Source: Nemophila menziesii
Lineage: Eukaryota > Streptophyta > Magnoliopsida > Boraginales > Hydrophyllaceae
Direction of reading: 5' to 3'
Assembly (NCBI GenBank): GCA_029959085.1
Contig: JARWIR010000002.1
Location: 32,575,733-32,639,732, forward strand
Length of the DNA: 64,000 nucleotides
Shown: positions 25,906 through 38,225 of the stretch, one piece after another
Layout: the number at the start of each line of letters is the position of its first letter
How positions within the stretch are numbered: the stretch's first letter is position 1
Translations under genes and position numbers: made by a program
The notes under the pieces: generated by a model
Databases searched by the model: none
What the model was told of the DNA's origin: nothing
What the model saw: only the letters and a program-made list of their open reading frames with translations

Positions 25906-25923
25906 TCCCCGGCAGCGGCGCCA
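25906..25923 (-). promoter_or_regulatory. Primer-binding site, tRNA-Asp (element C)
   Basis: Minus strand TGGCGCCGCTGCCGGGGA, complementary to the 3' end of plant tRNA-Asp(GUC) (…TCCCCGGCAACGGCG plus CCA) with one mismatch. Six bases separate it from the LTR end at 25930. Primes minus-strand cDNA synthesis. Confidence 0.9.
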
Positions 25924-25929
25924 AAAACT

Positions 25930-26661
25930 TGGTGGGTCTTGGGGTGTTATATAATAAAGAGATAAAAGTAGAGGAACCACTATACCGCAAGTGCATGGTT
26001 ATCCAAGCAATACTCCGATAAATCGGTTTCCGTTCGCAAAGACGGATAGTCATAACTCTAGTATTAATCAAATAGTAGGAATAATTGCTTAACAGAAAAG
26101 TAAATTGATAAAGATTTTTGTTTGGTTTTATTTAAAACTAAGGATGCAGTAAATAAATACTACATTAATTGACTGAAAAAAATAACATAAGTAAATAAGA
26201 TTGGACGCAAGATGAGAAAGGTACTTGAGTCTCGCAAGGGTTTCACCTATCTATCTAATTAATGCTTCTGCTTAAGAGCTAAATTGGTAATTTGTGTTAG
26301 TCGAGACTCTAATATCTCCTAACCCCCGTCAGGGTGGAGTTAGAAGCTATCCTACGGTACTATAAACCCCGTCAGGGCGATTATATCTACTTTTGAACGG
26401 TTTTAGTCTCTTAACTCATTTGCTGCATAGTTAGTCAAGCCCGCAGGGTCATTGACAAATACTACACTTTTATTATCTAGGTCCGTAATTAAACCCCCCG
26501 TCAAGGTGATCACTTTGCCACTTAAGTAAATAACCTAATTACTAAGCCCTAACTTTGATTTATGACTTCAAAATTAGTAATTGAAATTAGATAATAGCCA
26601 ATACAACATACCTAATTTAATTTAAATAAATCAATCCCAAATTCAGAAAACATAAATTAAA
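25930..26661 (-). repeat. 5' LTR of element C, part 1
   Basis: Plus-strand start TGGTGGGTCTTGGGG, parallel to the 3' LTR at 16703. GC motifs of type CCGTCAGGG lie near 26327, 26366, 26437 and 26497. Cut by the LINE; it resumes at 31996. Confidence 0.9.
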
Positions 26662-26676
26662 TAGAATTGGGTTCAA
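26662..26676. repeat. LINE target-site duplication, left copy
   Basis: TAGAATTGGGTTCAA, repeated exactly at 31981-31995 after the LINE poly(A). The empty sequence exists in the 3' LTR of C near 17435. Confidence 0.95.
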
Positions 26677-26977
26677 AAAAACAAAAAAGGAAGCCGGTCA
26701 AATGAGAGTCAATGTTAAAAAAGTTCTCTCAACTCATTCATAGCCAAATAAGCTTATTCCATCTCTTAAAAAATCAAAACACACCAAAAAACCCTTTTAT
26801 TTCTTCTTTTTTGCTTTTTAGGTTACCCGATTGAATGTTATTTCCCAAATCTGGGATCTAATATTCATCGGTCTTCTCTCTCTCCTCTTAGTCTAACCCT
26901 AACCCACCCATTTCTAAGCCGTTCTTCTTCATTTTCTTTTGCTTTTCCCTTTTCTAGTTGCTTCTCAGATCGGTTGA

Positions 26978-28216
26978 ATGACGAAAATGATTAACTCGAG
27001 TCATCTTAGTGGTACTGGATCTAAAAAAGCAAAAGCTAAGTTCACTGATATCACTAAGATGATCTTTTCGCCTCAAAGTAATACAAGTGTTGTCACTCCT
27101 CCGATGAGCCCTTGTATCAAGGATTCAAATAGTGAGGAGGTTGACTCACAAAAGTCGGTTGATTCACAAAAGTCGGTTGGTTCACAAAAGTCGGTTGCTA
27201 AAGGTATGGATTCGGTAGTGGTTGCCCAGATTGATGTAAATCAAGCTGTGGTAGCGCCGAAACCTAAAGAATGGAATAAATTGTTCGGAAAAAATGAAAA
27301 CCTAGATATGAATCTAGAGTATCACGAGCCGATGCGTAAAGAAGGTAAGCGTATAATAGTCCCGAATAAGGAAGTCTTAGATGAGGGCTATGCGCAATGG
27401 GAGAATTGTCTAATCGGGCAATTCCTTGACTCACCTCCCTTATTCTATTATATTGTTAACTTTGTTAAATTTCAGTGGTCAAAGTTTGGTAAGATTGATG
27501 TTAAATCTGGCAGTAATGGTACGTTTATCTTTAAATTTGAGAATAAGCAAATGTGTGATAAGGTTTTAGAACAGATGTGGCATATTAATGGATCTCCTCT
27601 ATTGTTAAGGCCGTGGAAAATTGGTATGCAATTTGAGAATCTTGATGTTACTAAAATCCCAATTTGGGCGAAATTAAGTAACATTCCTATGGTCATGTGG
27701 ACTAAAAAAGGTTTAGGTTATATAGCGAGTGGTATTGGTGTACCACTACAAATGGATAGTATGACTCAGTCCATGACTAGACTGGGTTATGCTAGAGTTT
27801 GTGTGGAAATTGAAACTAAGGAAGAATTACCTGATGAATTATATGTTGATATTGGATTAGAAGAATTACAGGTTGTTAAGGTAGAATATGAGTGGAAACC
27901 GAAAGTTTGTACTAAGTGTAACAAAATTGGGCACTTAGAGAATAAGTGCAATAACACTACAAAAGTTTGGGTTCCAAAAACTGATAATAATAATATGAAG
28001 GATAAAGGAAAGGATAAAGTTAGTGAGAAAGAATGGAAAGTTGTGGGAGGTAAATCTCATAATATAAAGAATTATAATCAGGCATCTAATGAGGTATCAT
28101 GCTCTAACAGGTTTGATAATATTGAGAAAGAAGTGGGTACTGATATTGATAAAGATGTTCTGAAATTCATTAACAATGGGGGTAAAGGTGAAATACCTAG
28201 ACCACCTAATATATGA
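26978..28216 (+). CDS. LINE ORF1 protein (DUF4283 domain plus CCHC zinc knuckle)
   Basis: A 412-residue open frame encoding the RNA-binding chaperone-like first protein of plant L1 LINEs. The N-terminus is basic and Ser-rich. SQKSV occurs three times at residues 57-73, from an 18-bp tandem repeat. Residues about 130-275 form the DUF4283 domain (WENCLIGQFLDSPP, FEFENKQ-like FIFKFENKQ, WAKLSNIPMVMWTKKGLGYI). Residues 311-324 are the knuckle CTKCNKIGHLENKC (C-x2-C-x4-H-x4-C). The tail is Lys-rich. Start: the first ATG, 301 bp from the element's 5' end. The stop overlaps the ORF2 start as ATGA. ORF1 would coat LINE RNA in a ribonucleoprotein with the ORF2 product. Confidence 0.92.
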   Translation: MTKMINSSHLSGTGSKKAKAKFTDITKMIFSPQSNTSVVTPPMSPCIKDSNSEEVDSQKSVDSQKSVGSQKSVAKGMDSVVVAQIDVNQAVVAPKPKEWNKLFGKNENLDMNLEYHEPMRKEGKRIIVPNKEVLDEGYAQWENCLIGQFLDSPPLFYYIVNFVKFQWSKFGKIDVKSGSNGTFIFKFENKQMCDKVLEQMWHINGSPLLLRPWKIGMQFENLDVTKIPIWAKLSNIPMVMWTKKGLGYIASGIGVPLQMDSMTQSMTRLGYARVCVEIETKEELPDELYVDIGLEELQVVKVEYEWKPKVCTKCNKIGHLENKCNNTTKVWVPKTDNNNMKDKGKDKVSEKEWKVVGGKSHNIKNYNQASNEVSCSNRFDNIEKEVGTDIDKDVLKFINNGGKGEIPRPPNI

Positions 28217-31200
28217 GTTTTGTGTCATGGAATGTAAGAGGGTTTAACAGCCTTCTTAGACAATTAGATGTTAAAGATTTCATAATTAGTAATAAAGTCA
28301 AGCTTATTGGTCTCTTAGAAACTAAGGTAAGGGTCCAAAACAGTTTGAAAATAATGAGTGATCATTTCTCTCACTTGGAAATGATTCACAATTATAATAA
28401 AAGTGATAGTGGGAGCATCTGGATAATGTGGGACAAGAATTATGTTGATGTTGTGAAATTATTTGAAACAGATCAACTGATTTTTGTTAAAGTTAAAATA
28501 TTACGATTAAACATAACCTTCTGTGTTGGTTATGTGTATGCTAGTAATGATGAGGATGAAAGGAAGGTGTTATGGACTGATATGGTGAAATTAAGTAGTG
28601 ATTATGATGATCAATGCTTATGTTATACTGGAGACTTTAATGAGATACTTAAAATCGAGGATAGGCTTAATTGTGACTCTATTCCTAATAGCTCTATTAT
28701 GTTCTCTAATTGTATTGAGGATGCTAATATTTTTGAGCATCAATATGCAGGTCAATACTTCACTTGGACTAATAAGAATGATAGTGGGAAGTTGCACGCA
28801 AGTAAGATTGATAGAGTGTTTATCAACTCTAAGTGGATGAACACATATCAGTCTAATGCTATACTTGTGCCCCCCTCTACATCAGATCATTGCGCAGTTA
28901 AAGAATTGATTGATAAGAAAGAAAAATCTGGGCCTTGTTCTTTTAAATTCTTCAACATATGGACTAAACATGAGGGCTTTAAACATATTATAAAAAGAAT
29001 GTGGGATAATAATATTAATGGCAATAGGATGTTTCAAGTGTGTATGAAACTGAAACTTGTAAAAGGTGAGTTAAAAAAGTTCAACAACAAATACTTCAGA
29101 AGAAATTCTGAAGATATAGAGAACTTAAAAGCTCAGCTTGAGATAGTTCAAAAAAGAATTATGGGGGAAATATAATGATGCTGATTTATCTGAGGAAAAA
29201 ATTCTTCTTCTTCAGTTGGAAGAAACTATAATTACTCACCATGAGGTGTTGAAACAAAAATCCAGGGCATTATTTATAAATGATTATGATATTAGCTCAG
29301 CCTACTATTATAGAATGATCAAAGGAAGAGTTGCAAAAAACTTTGTCTCTACATTAACTTGTGATGATGGGAGAATTATTACTGAGCAAGATGAAATTAA
29401 GAAGGAATTTGTGGGATATTATAAAAAGCTGCTAGGTACTGAGGAAACTAATCAAGAAATATGTTCCATAAGTACTATTGCAGCTATTCTAAATAAAAGT
29501 GTCCCTGAGAATTTATTAGAAGACTTGATTGCCCCCATAACTGATAAGGAGATAAAAACTGCCTTATTTGCTATGGGAGATGCGAAAAGTCCAGGGCCTG
29601 ATGGATATACTTCTTGTTTCTTTAAACAAACTTGGGATATAATTGGTGATAGCATATGTTCAGCTATTAAGGAAACATTTCAGTCTGGTAAAATTCTTAC
29701 TCAGATTAATGCTACTAATATTGTCTTAATACCTAAGGAGAAAAATCCATCTTGTGTTAAAAAGTTTAGGCCTATATCTTGTACTAATATCTTATATAAA
29801 ATCATTTCGAGAGTTATTATGAATAGGCTTAAAAAGGTAATGAAACATATAATTTCTTTAAATCAAGGAGCCTATGTGAGTGGTAGAAATATCACTGATA
29901 ACATACTAGTTGCACAAGAAGTTGTTACTGGTTATGAAAAAAAGGCTATGAAACATTCTTGTACCATTAATTTGGATCTACAAAAGGCCTATGATAGTGT
30001 TAATTGGCAATTCTTGATAAATACTCTATATGCGCTAAGATTTCCTGATATGTTTATTAAATGGATCCATATGTGTATAAGTACTCCTTACTACTCTATA
30101 TGCATAAATGGTGAAGCCTGTGGTTACTTTAAAGGTAAGAGAGGGCTAAGGCAAGGTGACCCTCTCTCACCTTACCTGTTTGCTATATGTATGGAAGTGT
30201 TTTCCATGTTATTGTATAATGTAGCTCAGAAAAAAGAGTTTACCTATCATCCTAAGTGTAATGAAGTTAATCTGAATCACTTAGTATTTGCTGATGACAT
30301 ATTAATATTTATGGGAAGCAATACAAGCTCTGCTGAAGTAGTAAAAGAGGCCCTTAATTTGTTTTCTAGATGCTCAGGCCTGAACATAAATTTCACTAAA
30401 AGTGAGCTATATTTCAGTGAGGGGGTTAATAACAGAATTAAAGCTAATATCTCTCAGATACTTAATATCAAAATAGGCTTTATGCCTGTTAGATACTTGG
30501 GAATCCCGTTAAACTCAAAAAAAATGAGTGTTACAGATGGTAACAAATTAATAGAGAGAATTTGGCAAAGTATTACTCAATGGAGCTCTAAGTTGTTATC
30601 ATATGCAGGAAGAGTTGAACTTATAAGAGTAGTGCTTATAAGTAAGATTATGTTCTGGTGCAGAGTTTTCTTGTTGCCTAAACAAGTTATCTATAAATTA
30701 AATCAGAAATTATCAATGTTTCTTTGGGGTTATAATGATAATTCTCATGGTGCGAGAGTATCATGGGTTAGAATATGTTACCCTAAGGAAGAAGGTGGGC
30801 TAAATATTCCAAATATTGAGAATTTAAATAAAGTCTGTTTGCTTTACAACTTCTGGAGATTTTATTGCCTTAATCAAAATCTTTGGTGTAAGTGGGTTAA
30901 AGTAAACATTCTGAAAAATAAATGTGTGTGGAGTATTAGTCAGAAACAATACCACTCCTGGATGTGGAAGCAAATTCTAAAGATCAGAGGTGAAGCCTTT
31001 AATCTTATATATCATGAGGTGGGTAATGGAGATAAAACTTATATAATGTGGGATAAATGGATTGAAAAAAAGAGTATTCAGGAAATCTTGGAAATAAGAA
31101 TGGAGGAACATGATATTAATTGTAATAAAACAGTCAAGGACTGTTATGGTAGAGGCAGATGGAGAATTCCTCCTAAAATTGCGCAAATAGCCCCTAAAAT

Positions 31201-31813
31201 TCAAAATATTATACTCAGTGATGCCAATGATAAAGTTATATGGACTGAGAGTATAAAAAACAAATTTTCCTTTAGGAAAACTTTGATCAGAATCTCTAGT
31301 CATGAAGGAAAGGTTGAATGGTTTGATATAGTGTGGGCAAAAACCTGTATTCCTAGGTGTTCTTTTGTTTCTTGGCAAGTTGCAATGAACAAGCTACCTA
31401 CTAAAGATAGGATGTTAAGCTGGGGTTTGAATGTTAACCCAGTTTGCATAATGTGTAACAATGAAGATGAAAATCATGATCATTTATTTGTTAATTGTAA
31501 GTTCTCAGGTGCTATTCTTGCTCGCTTATTGGAAATCTGTGGATGCAATAAGAAGATTAAAAAAGTAGAGGACTTAGTAGTGAATTTGAAGAATGGAGCA
31601 AGTCCAGAAGCTTTAAAAGTGATGGGAGTTTGTATTACAACCTATATTTACTTCATTTGGACAGAAAGAAATAGAAGAGAACATGGAGAACATGCAGCTA
31701 ATGAAGAAAGGATTTATAACAACATCCTTGCTTATGCAGCTGTCAAGCTAAAAGAAAGGAATTTTAATAATTACAAAGTTAAAAGTATAGTTGAAAAGTT
31801 ATGTAATAGGTAG
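28213..31813 (+). pseudogene. LINE ORF2 (endonuclease-reverse transcriptase), one frameshift
   Basis: Starts at ATG 28213 inside the ORF1 stop (ATGA overlap). Residues 1-230 are an APE-type endonuclease: N7 in SWNVRG, E36 in LLETKV, D141 and N143 in GDFNEIL, and S224-D225-H226 are all present. A stop at 29173-29175 follows a one-base frame change in a G/A run at 29163-29170. The frame then stays open to 31813. RT motifs: SPGPDGYTSCFFK, IPKEKNPSCVKKFRPISC, NLDLQKAYDSVNW (D at 29975), GLRQGDPLSPYLF and FADD at 30287-30298. A C-terminal zinc finger is CIMCNNEDENHDHLFVNC. There is no RNase H domain. Nicks target DNA and copies LINE RNA on the nick. Confidence 0.93.
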
Positions 31814-31980
31814 GCATAAAGCATTATGATTGTGTAATGTCTATTTTATTTCAAAAGCGTGTAATAGTTAAGTAAGTTTCATAGGTTAATACCCATTGAT
31901 TATGGGTCAAAGTTGTAATGTTCTTGACAGTTGAGGTCTTCATTTTAATAAAAAGTTTGATTTGCCGATCAAAAAAAAAA
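31814..31980 (+). other. LINE 3' UTR and poly(A)
   Basis: 167 bp after the ORF2 stop, with TTTTAATAAAAAGTTTGAT near 31943 and the terminal TTTGCCGATC followed by ten A residues. The short tail is the recognition end typical of plant L1 elements. Confidence 0.85.
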
Positions 31981-31995
31981 TAGAATTGGGTTCAA
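31981..31995. repeat. LINE target-site duplication, right copy
   Basis: TAGAATTGGGTTCAA, identical to 26662-26676. Confidence 0.95.
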
Positions 31996-32806
31996 CCCAT
32001 GTAGCGATTCTCAAGTACATAATGAAATTAGCTCATGTTTGAATTAAAACTAAATTAAAATAAATACATGTTCCTAAATTACTGAAATAAATGAAAGAAC
32101 CTAATTGGGGAGTTGGGTTGACTGTAGTTGGAAGAAGGAATTCTTCCAGCTCTAGTTTCTCCTTTTACCTTCTGCTTTTGACTCTCTCTTGAAGCGTAAG
32201 AAAATAATATGTCGTATAAAGGAGGTCTAAAGGTCTATTTATAATAAAAACGAGGAATGGGCTTTTCACTTAATGAATATAATTAAAATAATAAAGAGTC
32301 CAAATCCATCTCTTTAATTCCCGTAACTGGTGTGCAACCCTTAGTAAACAGCGGTAACTTTCGCATATCAACTTCAAATCTACTCATTCCAGTTGCAAAA
32401 TCTTCCTAACTCAAAAAGGCAACTTCCTTATTTCACGACTCAAAGGCTGAATCAGTGTTTAAGTGGCTCGAAAACAGTAATTAGTAGCAGCCTTCCACAT
32501 TTGTAGCTTTTCTAATCAACTCTTTGGGATATGTTTTCTCTCATTTGACTTCTCCGCTCGATCTAAGACTTTAATTCTCGATTCACCTCCCTTGTCTGGG
32601 TGATCCTTAACATCCATGAACCTAAAAACTTTGCACTAAAAACAAATAAATTATCGTACAAAAGCTCTAAAAATGAAATATCGTAAATCCAAGGGGAGAA
32701 AATAAAATATAACAAAATAAGCCTAAAAGTCTATCAAATAAGTCAAATATTCTCCTAAAATGAAGTCTCATAAGGGCATTTATTTATAACAAAACGGGAG
32801 ACATCG
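31996..32806 (-). repeat. 5' LTR of element C, part 2 (U3 side)
   Basis: Continues the LTR after the LINE, aligned with 17450-18241 of the 3' LTR. A TATA-like TATTTATA (minus strand TATAAATA) lies at 32236-32243. It ends CGGGAGACATCG, where the last base has decayed from A. Confidence 0.9.
32236..32243 (-). promoter_or_regulatory. LTR TATA box (element C 5' LTR)
   Basis: TATAAATA on the minus strand, in the U3-R part of the 5' LTR that would drive element C transcription toward gag. The LINE lies downstream of it and so separates it from the genes. Confidence 0.5.
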
Positions 32807-33847
32807 GGATCCTGCTTAATGATCAGTGGTTAATCTCAAACCCTAATGAGTATCTAGTTAGTCAAGCCCGTTAGGATAACTACCAAACACTAGTTGTTTA
32901 TGTGGTGTTTCAACAATTATACACCCCTTCCGGGTGACCATCCAACTACTATTAATGTGGTAGTATATACTCGTGCCCTAGCAAGAACTATAGTCAATAC
33001 ATCAAAGAACATAAAACAAATATAAAGGTTAAGAAGCTCAATCAATTTAAAAGATTTTTTCCAAACAAACTTAGGTAGAAGAAAATAGAATTCAAATATT
33101 ATACATATGCGAAACCCAAGCTATGAGAAATTTTGTTTATGCTGGAAATAAATAAACTAAAATAAAGATACATACTAAAACTTGCTTCTCTGTATGACTT
33201 CTAAGAGTAATATTAATTAAAGACTAGGAAAGGACATGTTTACAATGATAAGAGGGTGTATTTATAATTTTTTTATAACCCTTGGTTGAAATCTTGAAGT
33301 GGAAGGCAAGTAATTGGAATCCAAGTCCAATTCAAATTCGTTTCCAAAAATATAGGACAAAATAAACACTAATCACTGTTTTGGTCATATCTCCTTCGTT
33401 ATTGAGCCGATTTTCGCCCACTTTATATCAAAATTACCGCGGCATAAAGATCTCTCTAACACTTTTAAGGATCGTCCAAAATTGCATCCTATTTGGAGTT
33501 ATCTTCATTTTCATGGATGTAGCTGCAGAATTAGCAGATTTATTTGGCAACTTTTACTTTCCTATTTTATCTTTGCTTTCTTTAATCTCCTGATTTCTCA
33601 TGTATCTTTTTTACTTAACTATTTATAATTTATTTGGCATCCAATTACATTTAATGAACCTTATTATCTTCAAATTAACACACAAATTAAACCAAATATG
33701 CTCAAAAAGTAATTATCTATTAAATCAAAACATATTTTAAGAAATTATCTAATAACGGGGAAAAATCCCATAACAATTAATCAAATACACCTAAAATGAT
33801 GTATCAAACCTATATTAATATATTATAAATAAGCAGACATCAGTGAG

Positions 33848-35245
33848 AGATCCTTTTATATTCCTTTTGTGCTCAGCTGAGGGATTTTTTTCCCATTATT
33901 TGACATAATCTCAATTCTTGCCTTTTTTTGGGTAGTTGTCACTTTTATAGCTATTTGTGCGTAGTTTGTTTGTTAAATGTGAAGATTTTAGGTACATGTA
34001 TGATATAAGATTCAAAAATATGGATTATAAGTTGAGTAAAGAAGATCGAAGAAGGAAACCAAGCGTAAAGTGAAAGAAACCGTTTTTGGAAAGTGAAAGA
34101 GTCACCAGTCAGAATTAGAAAGTGGGTTGTTTTCTATGGCTTGCAAGATTGAATAAAAAATTTGATGAGAAATTTGACCAAATCATAAGGCTCTGAATAA
34201 CGGTCGTGTGGCAACTAAGATTTCACAATTTATAGTTGTAACGAAACAGTTATGCATTCTGCAGCTGGCGTGACTTGAACATGTCCCCTTTAGGTGTAAA
34301 ACATTGTTGGGATGGGCTAGGTCATTTTAATGTGTTAAAAGCCCACCCACACTAATTAAACCCTATAAATATCATATCCCATCAGTTTTATCTCATTTTG
34401 GCCGCCAGACCTTATTTCCAAGGAAGAAATTCAACCACAGAAGCATCGGAGTTTCACCGCAAGGCTTCTACGCTTCTTCATCACTAATTATTTTGGGTAA
34501 CTTAGTATTAGTCTTAATTTTTCTATGATTTAATTCTAAACTATTTATTCAAAATATTGTATTATGCTTAATTATATTTTTGCTTAGGATTGTTATTGTA
34601 AGAAAGAGTGATTATTGTTTTGCTTTCAATTGCATTTGGGATATTTTTATTTATTTGAATTGGTTTGAATTGTATTCCACTATTCTTGTACTAGTTTTAA
34701 TTACTCATGTGCTTTGGCCAAGTAGCAGGGGCTCTTGTAATTTAGTTAACATCGCTACGGGAAGCGAGATTACTGACTTAGTACTTGAACACCTAGTGCC
34801 TTGGAAGAGTGGGTTCCTTGCATAGGTAGTTATTTGGGTCTTATGCGTAACTCATCGGATAACTTGAGGGTGTGTAAGGTAGATGATCTAGGTGCCCGAA
34901 TAGGGGATATAGTGGCTTAGATTCCCGATTAATGTGAAATATCACCAATTCACCCTTATACGAACACATTTCAATAGGATAAAGTCTTCCTAGCATTTGT
35001 AGTTTTATTCTTTCATGTATAATTCATTTAATTAGATTAAAAACAAAACACATAATTTCCATTTCATATTTCTATTCTGCTATTTGAATTACATACTTGC
35101 ATCCTTACATTGCTTTAAAACCTTTAATCGAACTTCATCCTTGAGAACGATAACCCTACTTATAAATTCTTGCTAACCTATGATCTGTACTCTGTGGAGT
35201 CGATTCCCAAATTGTTTGTGCTTCATTTTATTAACGGGAACGACA
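33848..35245 (+). repeat. LTR of element H, second part (also 5' LTR of K)
   Basis: Continues from 16246. It holds TATAAATA at 34364-34371, TGTGGAGTCGATTCCC near 35194 (compare CTGTGGAGACGATTATCC in the LTR of G, 62624) and ends ...GAACGACA at 35245 by comparison with G. It lies after the polypurine tract of H and before the gag of K, so it serves as 3' LTR of one and apparent 5' LTR of the other. The plus open frames here are incidental. Confidence 0.65.
34364..34371 (+). promoter_or_regulatory. LTR TATA box (H/K LTR)
   Basis: CCCTATAAATATC, 24-30 bp class core promoter position relative to a start near 34395; position equivalent to that in I. Confidence 0.5.
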
Positions 35246-37271
<2,026 letters not shown>

Positions 37272-37274
37272 TGA

Positions 37275-37654
37275 CTTTAGGCAGGAAGCAATAAAAACTA
37301 GAGTATCACAACTCCTACCATAGGGTAATTATTCTTAGATTATTGGCTTAACCATGTTTCTAGGTTATTTAATCTTTAGTTTTATTTCTTTTATTATGAA
37401 CTAATTTTCTTGTAGCTTGGGTTTGCAATATTTATCTTGAATTCTGGTTTTGTATTATTTTATTATTTGGGATTATATTCATTTGAGTTGAGCTTTTATG
37501 TTATATATATGTATTTTCTGTTAGCCATTTATTTCAGCCTTAACCCTGATCAAGTTAGGACTGCCTTTAGTAATTATGATTGTCACCCTGGCGGGGGTTT
37601 CAATTATATAAAAAGACACATAATTGTCTAGTGTGTTGTTATGATCCTGGCGGG
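37275..37654 (+). repeat. Plus-oriented LTR fragment downstream of K
   Basis: The later part (from about 37345) aligns, inverted, with the middle of the L and N type LTRs: TAGCTTGGGTTTGCAATATTTATC, then CACCCTGGCGGGGGTTTCAAT and GATCCTGGCGGG. It is cut at 37654 by the LTR of element G. The first ~70 bp are unassigned. Confidence 0.5.
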
Positions 37655-38225
37655 TGATGTCTCCCTGTTTGTGATGAATAAATACCCTTATGAGACATCA
37701 TTTTAGGTAAAAATTGGACTTGGTTGATAGATTTTTGGGCATATTTTGCTATATTGCACTTTCTTCCTTTGGAATTATTGTATTGTTACTTTTAGAGCTT
37801 TTGTGTGTTAAATTGCTTATTTAGTGTGAAGTTCTTAGGTACATGGATGCTAGGAGGCATTAAGATGAAGAGAAGAAGTGAAGTTTAAAGTCCAAGATCA
37901 AAAGGAAGTGTTAAAGAAGCAAAATACATCACTTTAATAAAGGTGGATGAACATGAGAAACTGGAAAGTGGTCACTTCTAGCCCATCCTGAGCCCAAACG
38001 GGGCAGAATCTGACTTGGTGGTTAAATGAAAAAGAGTGCCTCTGAGTTAGCAAAAGAAGTGGTTTCGGGTGATTTAAACAAATGCTCTTTAGACCTCAGA
38101 AATCAGTACGGTTCATTTTATTTCACTTTTCTAAGAGAGAACAAGGCAGAGGAAAGATTAGAAGCTGGATAAACTATCTTCTTCAACCAACAACTCAATT
38201 CAATCCTTCAGTTAGGTTATTTATC
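37655..38225 (+). repeat. 5' LTR of element G, first part
   Basis: Starts TGATGTCTCCCTGTTTGTGATGAATAAATA and is the inverse of the E/P type LTR ends (compare 62105-62155). It breaks off at about 38225, where a minus LTR of the same family begins without its expected end. Its continuation is at 62156, with roughly 300 bp missing. Confidence 0.75.

Larger units (their letters stand above)
26677..31980 (+). mobile_element. Full-length plant L1-type LINE in the 5' LTR of element C
   Basis: About 5.3 kb: 5' UTR (26677-26977), ORF1, ORF2 and a 3' UTR with AATAAA near 31947. It ends in a 10-base A run at 31971-31980 and is bounded by an exact 15-bp duplication. It is inserted in plus orientation into a minus-oriented LTR. 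Only one coding lesion is visible, in ORF2. An exact long duplication and nearly open frames mark this as the youngest insertion in its nest. Confidence 0.95.
16703..32806 (-). mobile_element. Athila-type element C with both LTRs (carries a LINE)
   Basis: Two LTRs of about 1.54-1.56 kb (16703-18241; 25930-32806 minus the LINE), primer-binding site, short gag start, protease, RT, RNase H, integrase, spacer, env-like gene, 3' UTR and polypurine tract, in Athila order. Without the LINE it is about 10.8 kb. Flanks are GGGCC and GGATC/GGGAT, only a partial match, but both lie in the same solo LTR N, so insertion there is clear. Most of gag is deleted, and every gene has stops or frameshifts. Confidence 0.9.
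16247..33842 (-). mobile_element. Solo LTR N (split by element C)
   Basis: A minus LTR, TGGTGGCTGC...GCAGACATCA, present as 16247-16702 and 32807-33842, about 1.5 kb once the nested DNA is removed. It is flanked by GTGAG on both sides (16242-16246 and 33843-33847), an exact 5-bp target duplication in the LTR of element H. Its two halves join at GGGTAAGGGGG/GATCCTGC, which matches the uninterrupted LTRs at 47420 and 55510. Confidence 0.85.
10871..35245 (+). mobile_element. Non-autonomous Athila-type element H (interrupted by P, N, C and LINE)
   Basis: Plus-strand order: gag-pro remnant and integrase-tail-like module, spacer, relic of the env-like gene, 3' UTR, polypurine tract, 3' LTR. There is no trace of RT, RNase H or the integrase core between gag-pro and the tail. 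Element L on the other strand has the same layout. The 5' LTR and primer site are absent; the sequence abuts the LTR end of element I. Solo LTR P (13940-15476) and solo LTR N with its nested cargo (16247-33842) interrupt it. Confidence 0.75.

Noticed and set aside
25866..26071. Small frame near the C primer site as a leader peptide gene
   Set aside because: Spans primer site and LTR end; not conserved in E, G or L.
30977..31378. 133-residue minus-strand open frame
   Set aside because: Shadow of LINE ORF2 on the opposite strand.
33381..34825. Short open frames that might be host genes between elements
   Set aside because: They lie within LTRs of N and H, confirmed by target duplications and matches to other LTRs.
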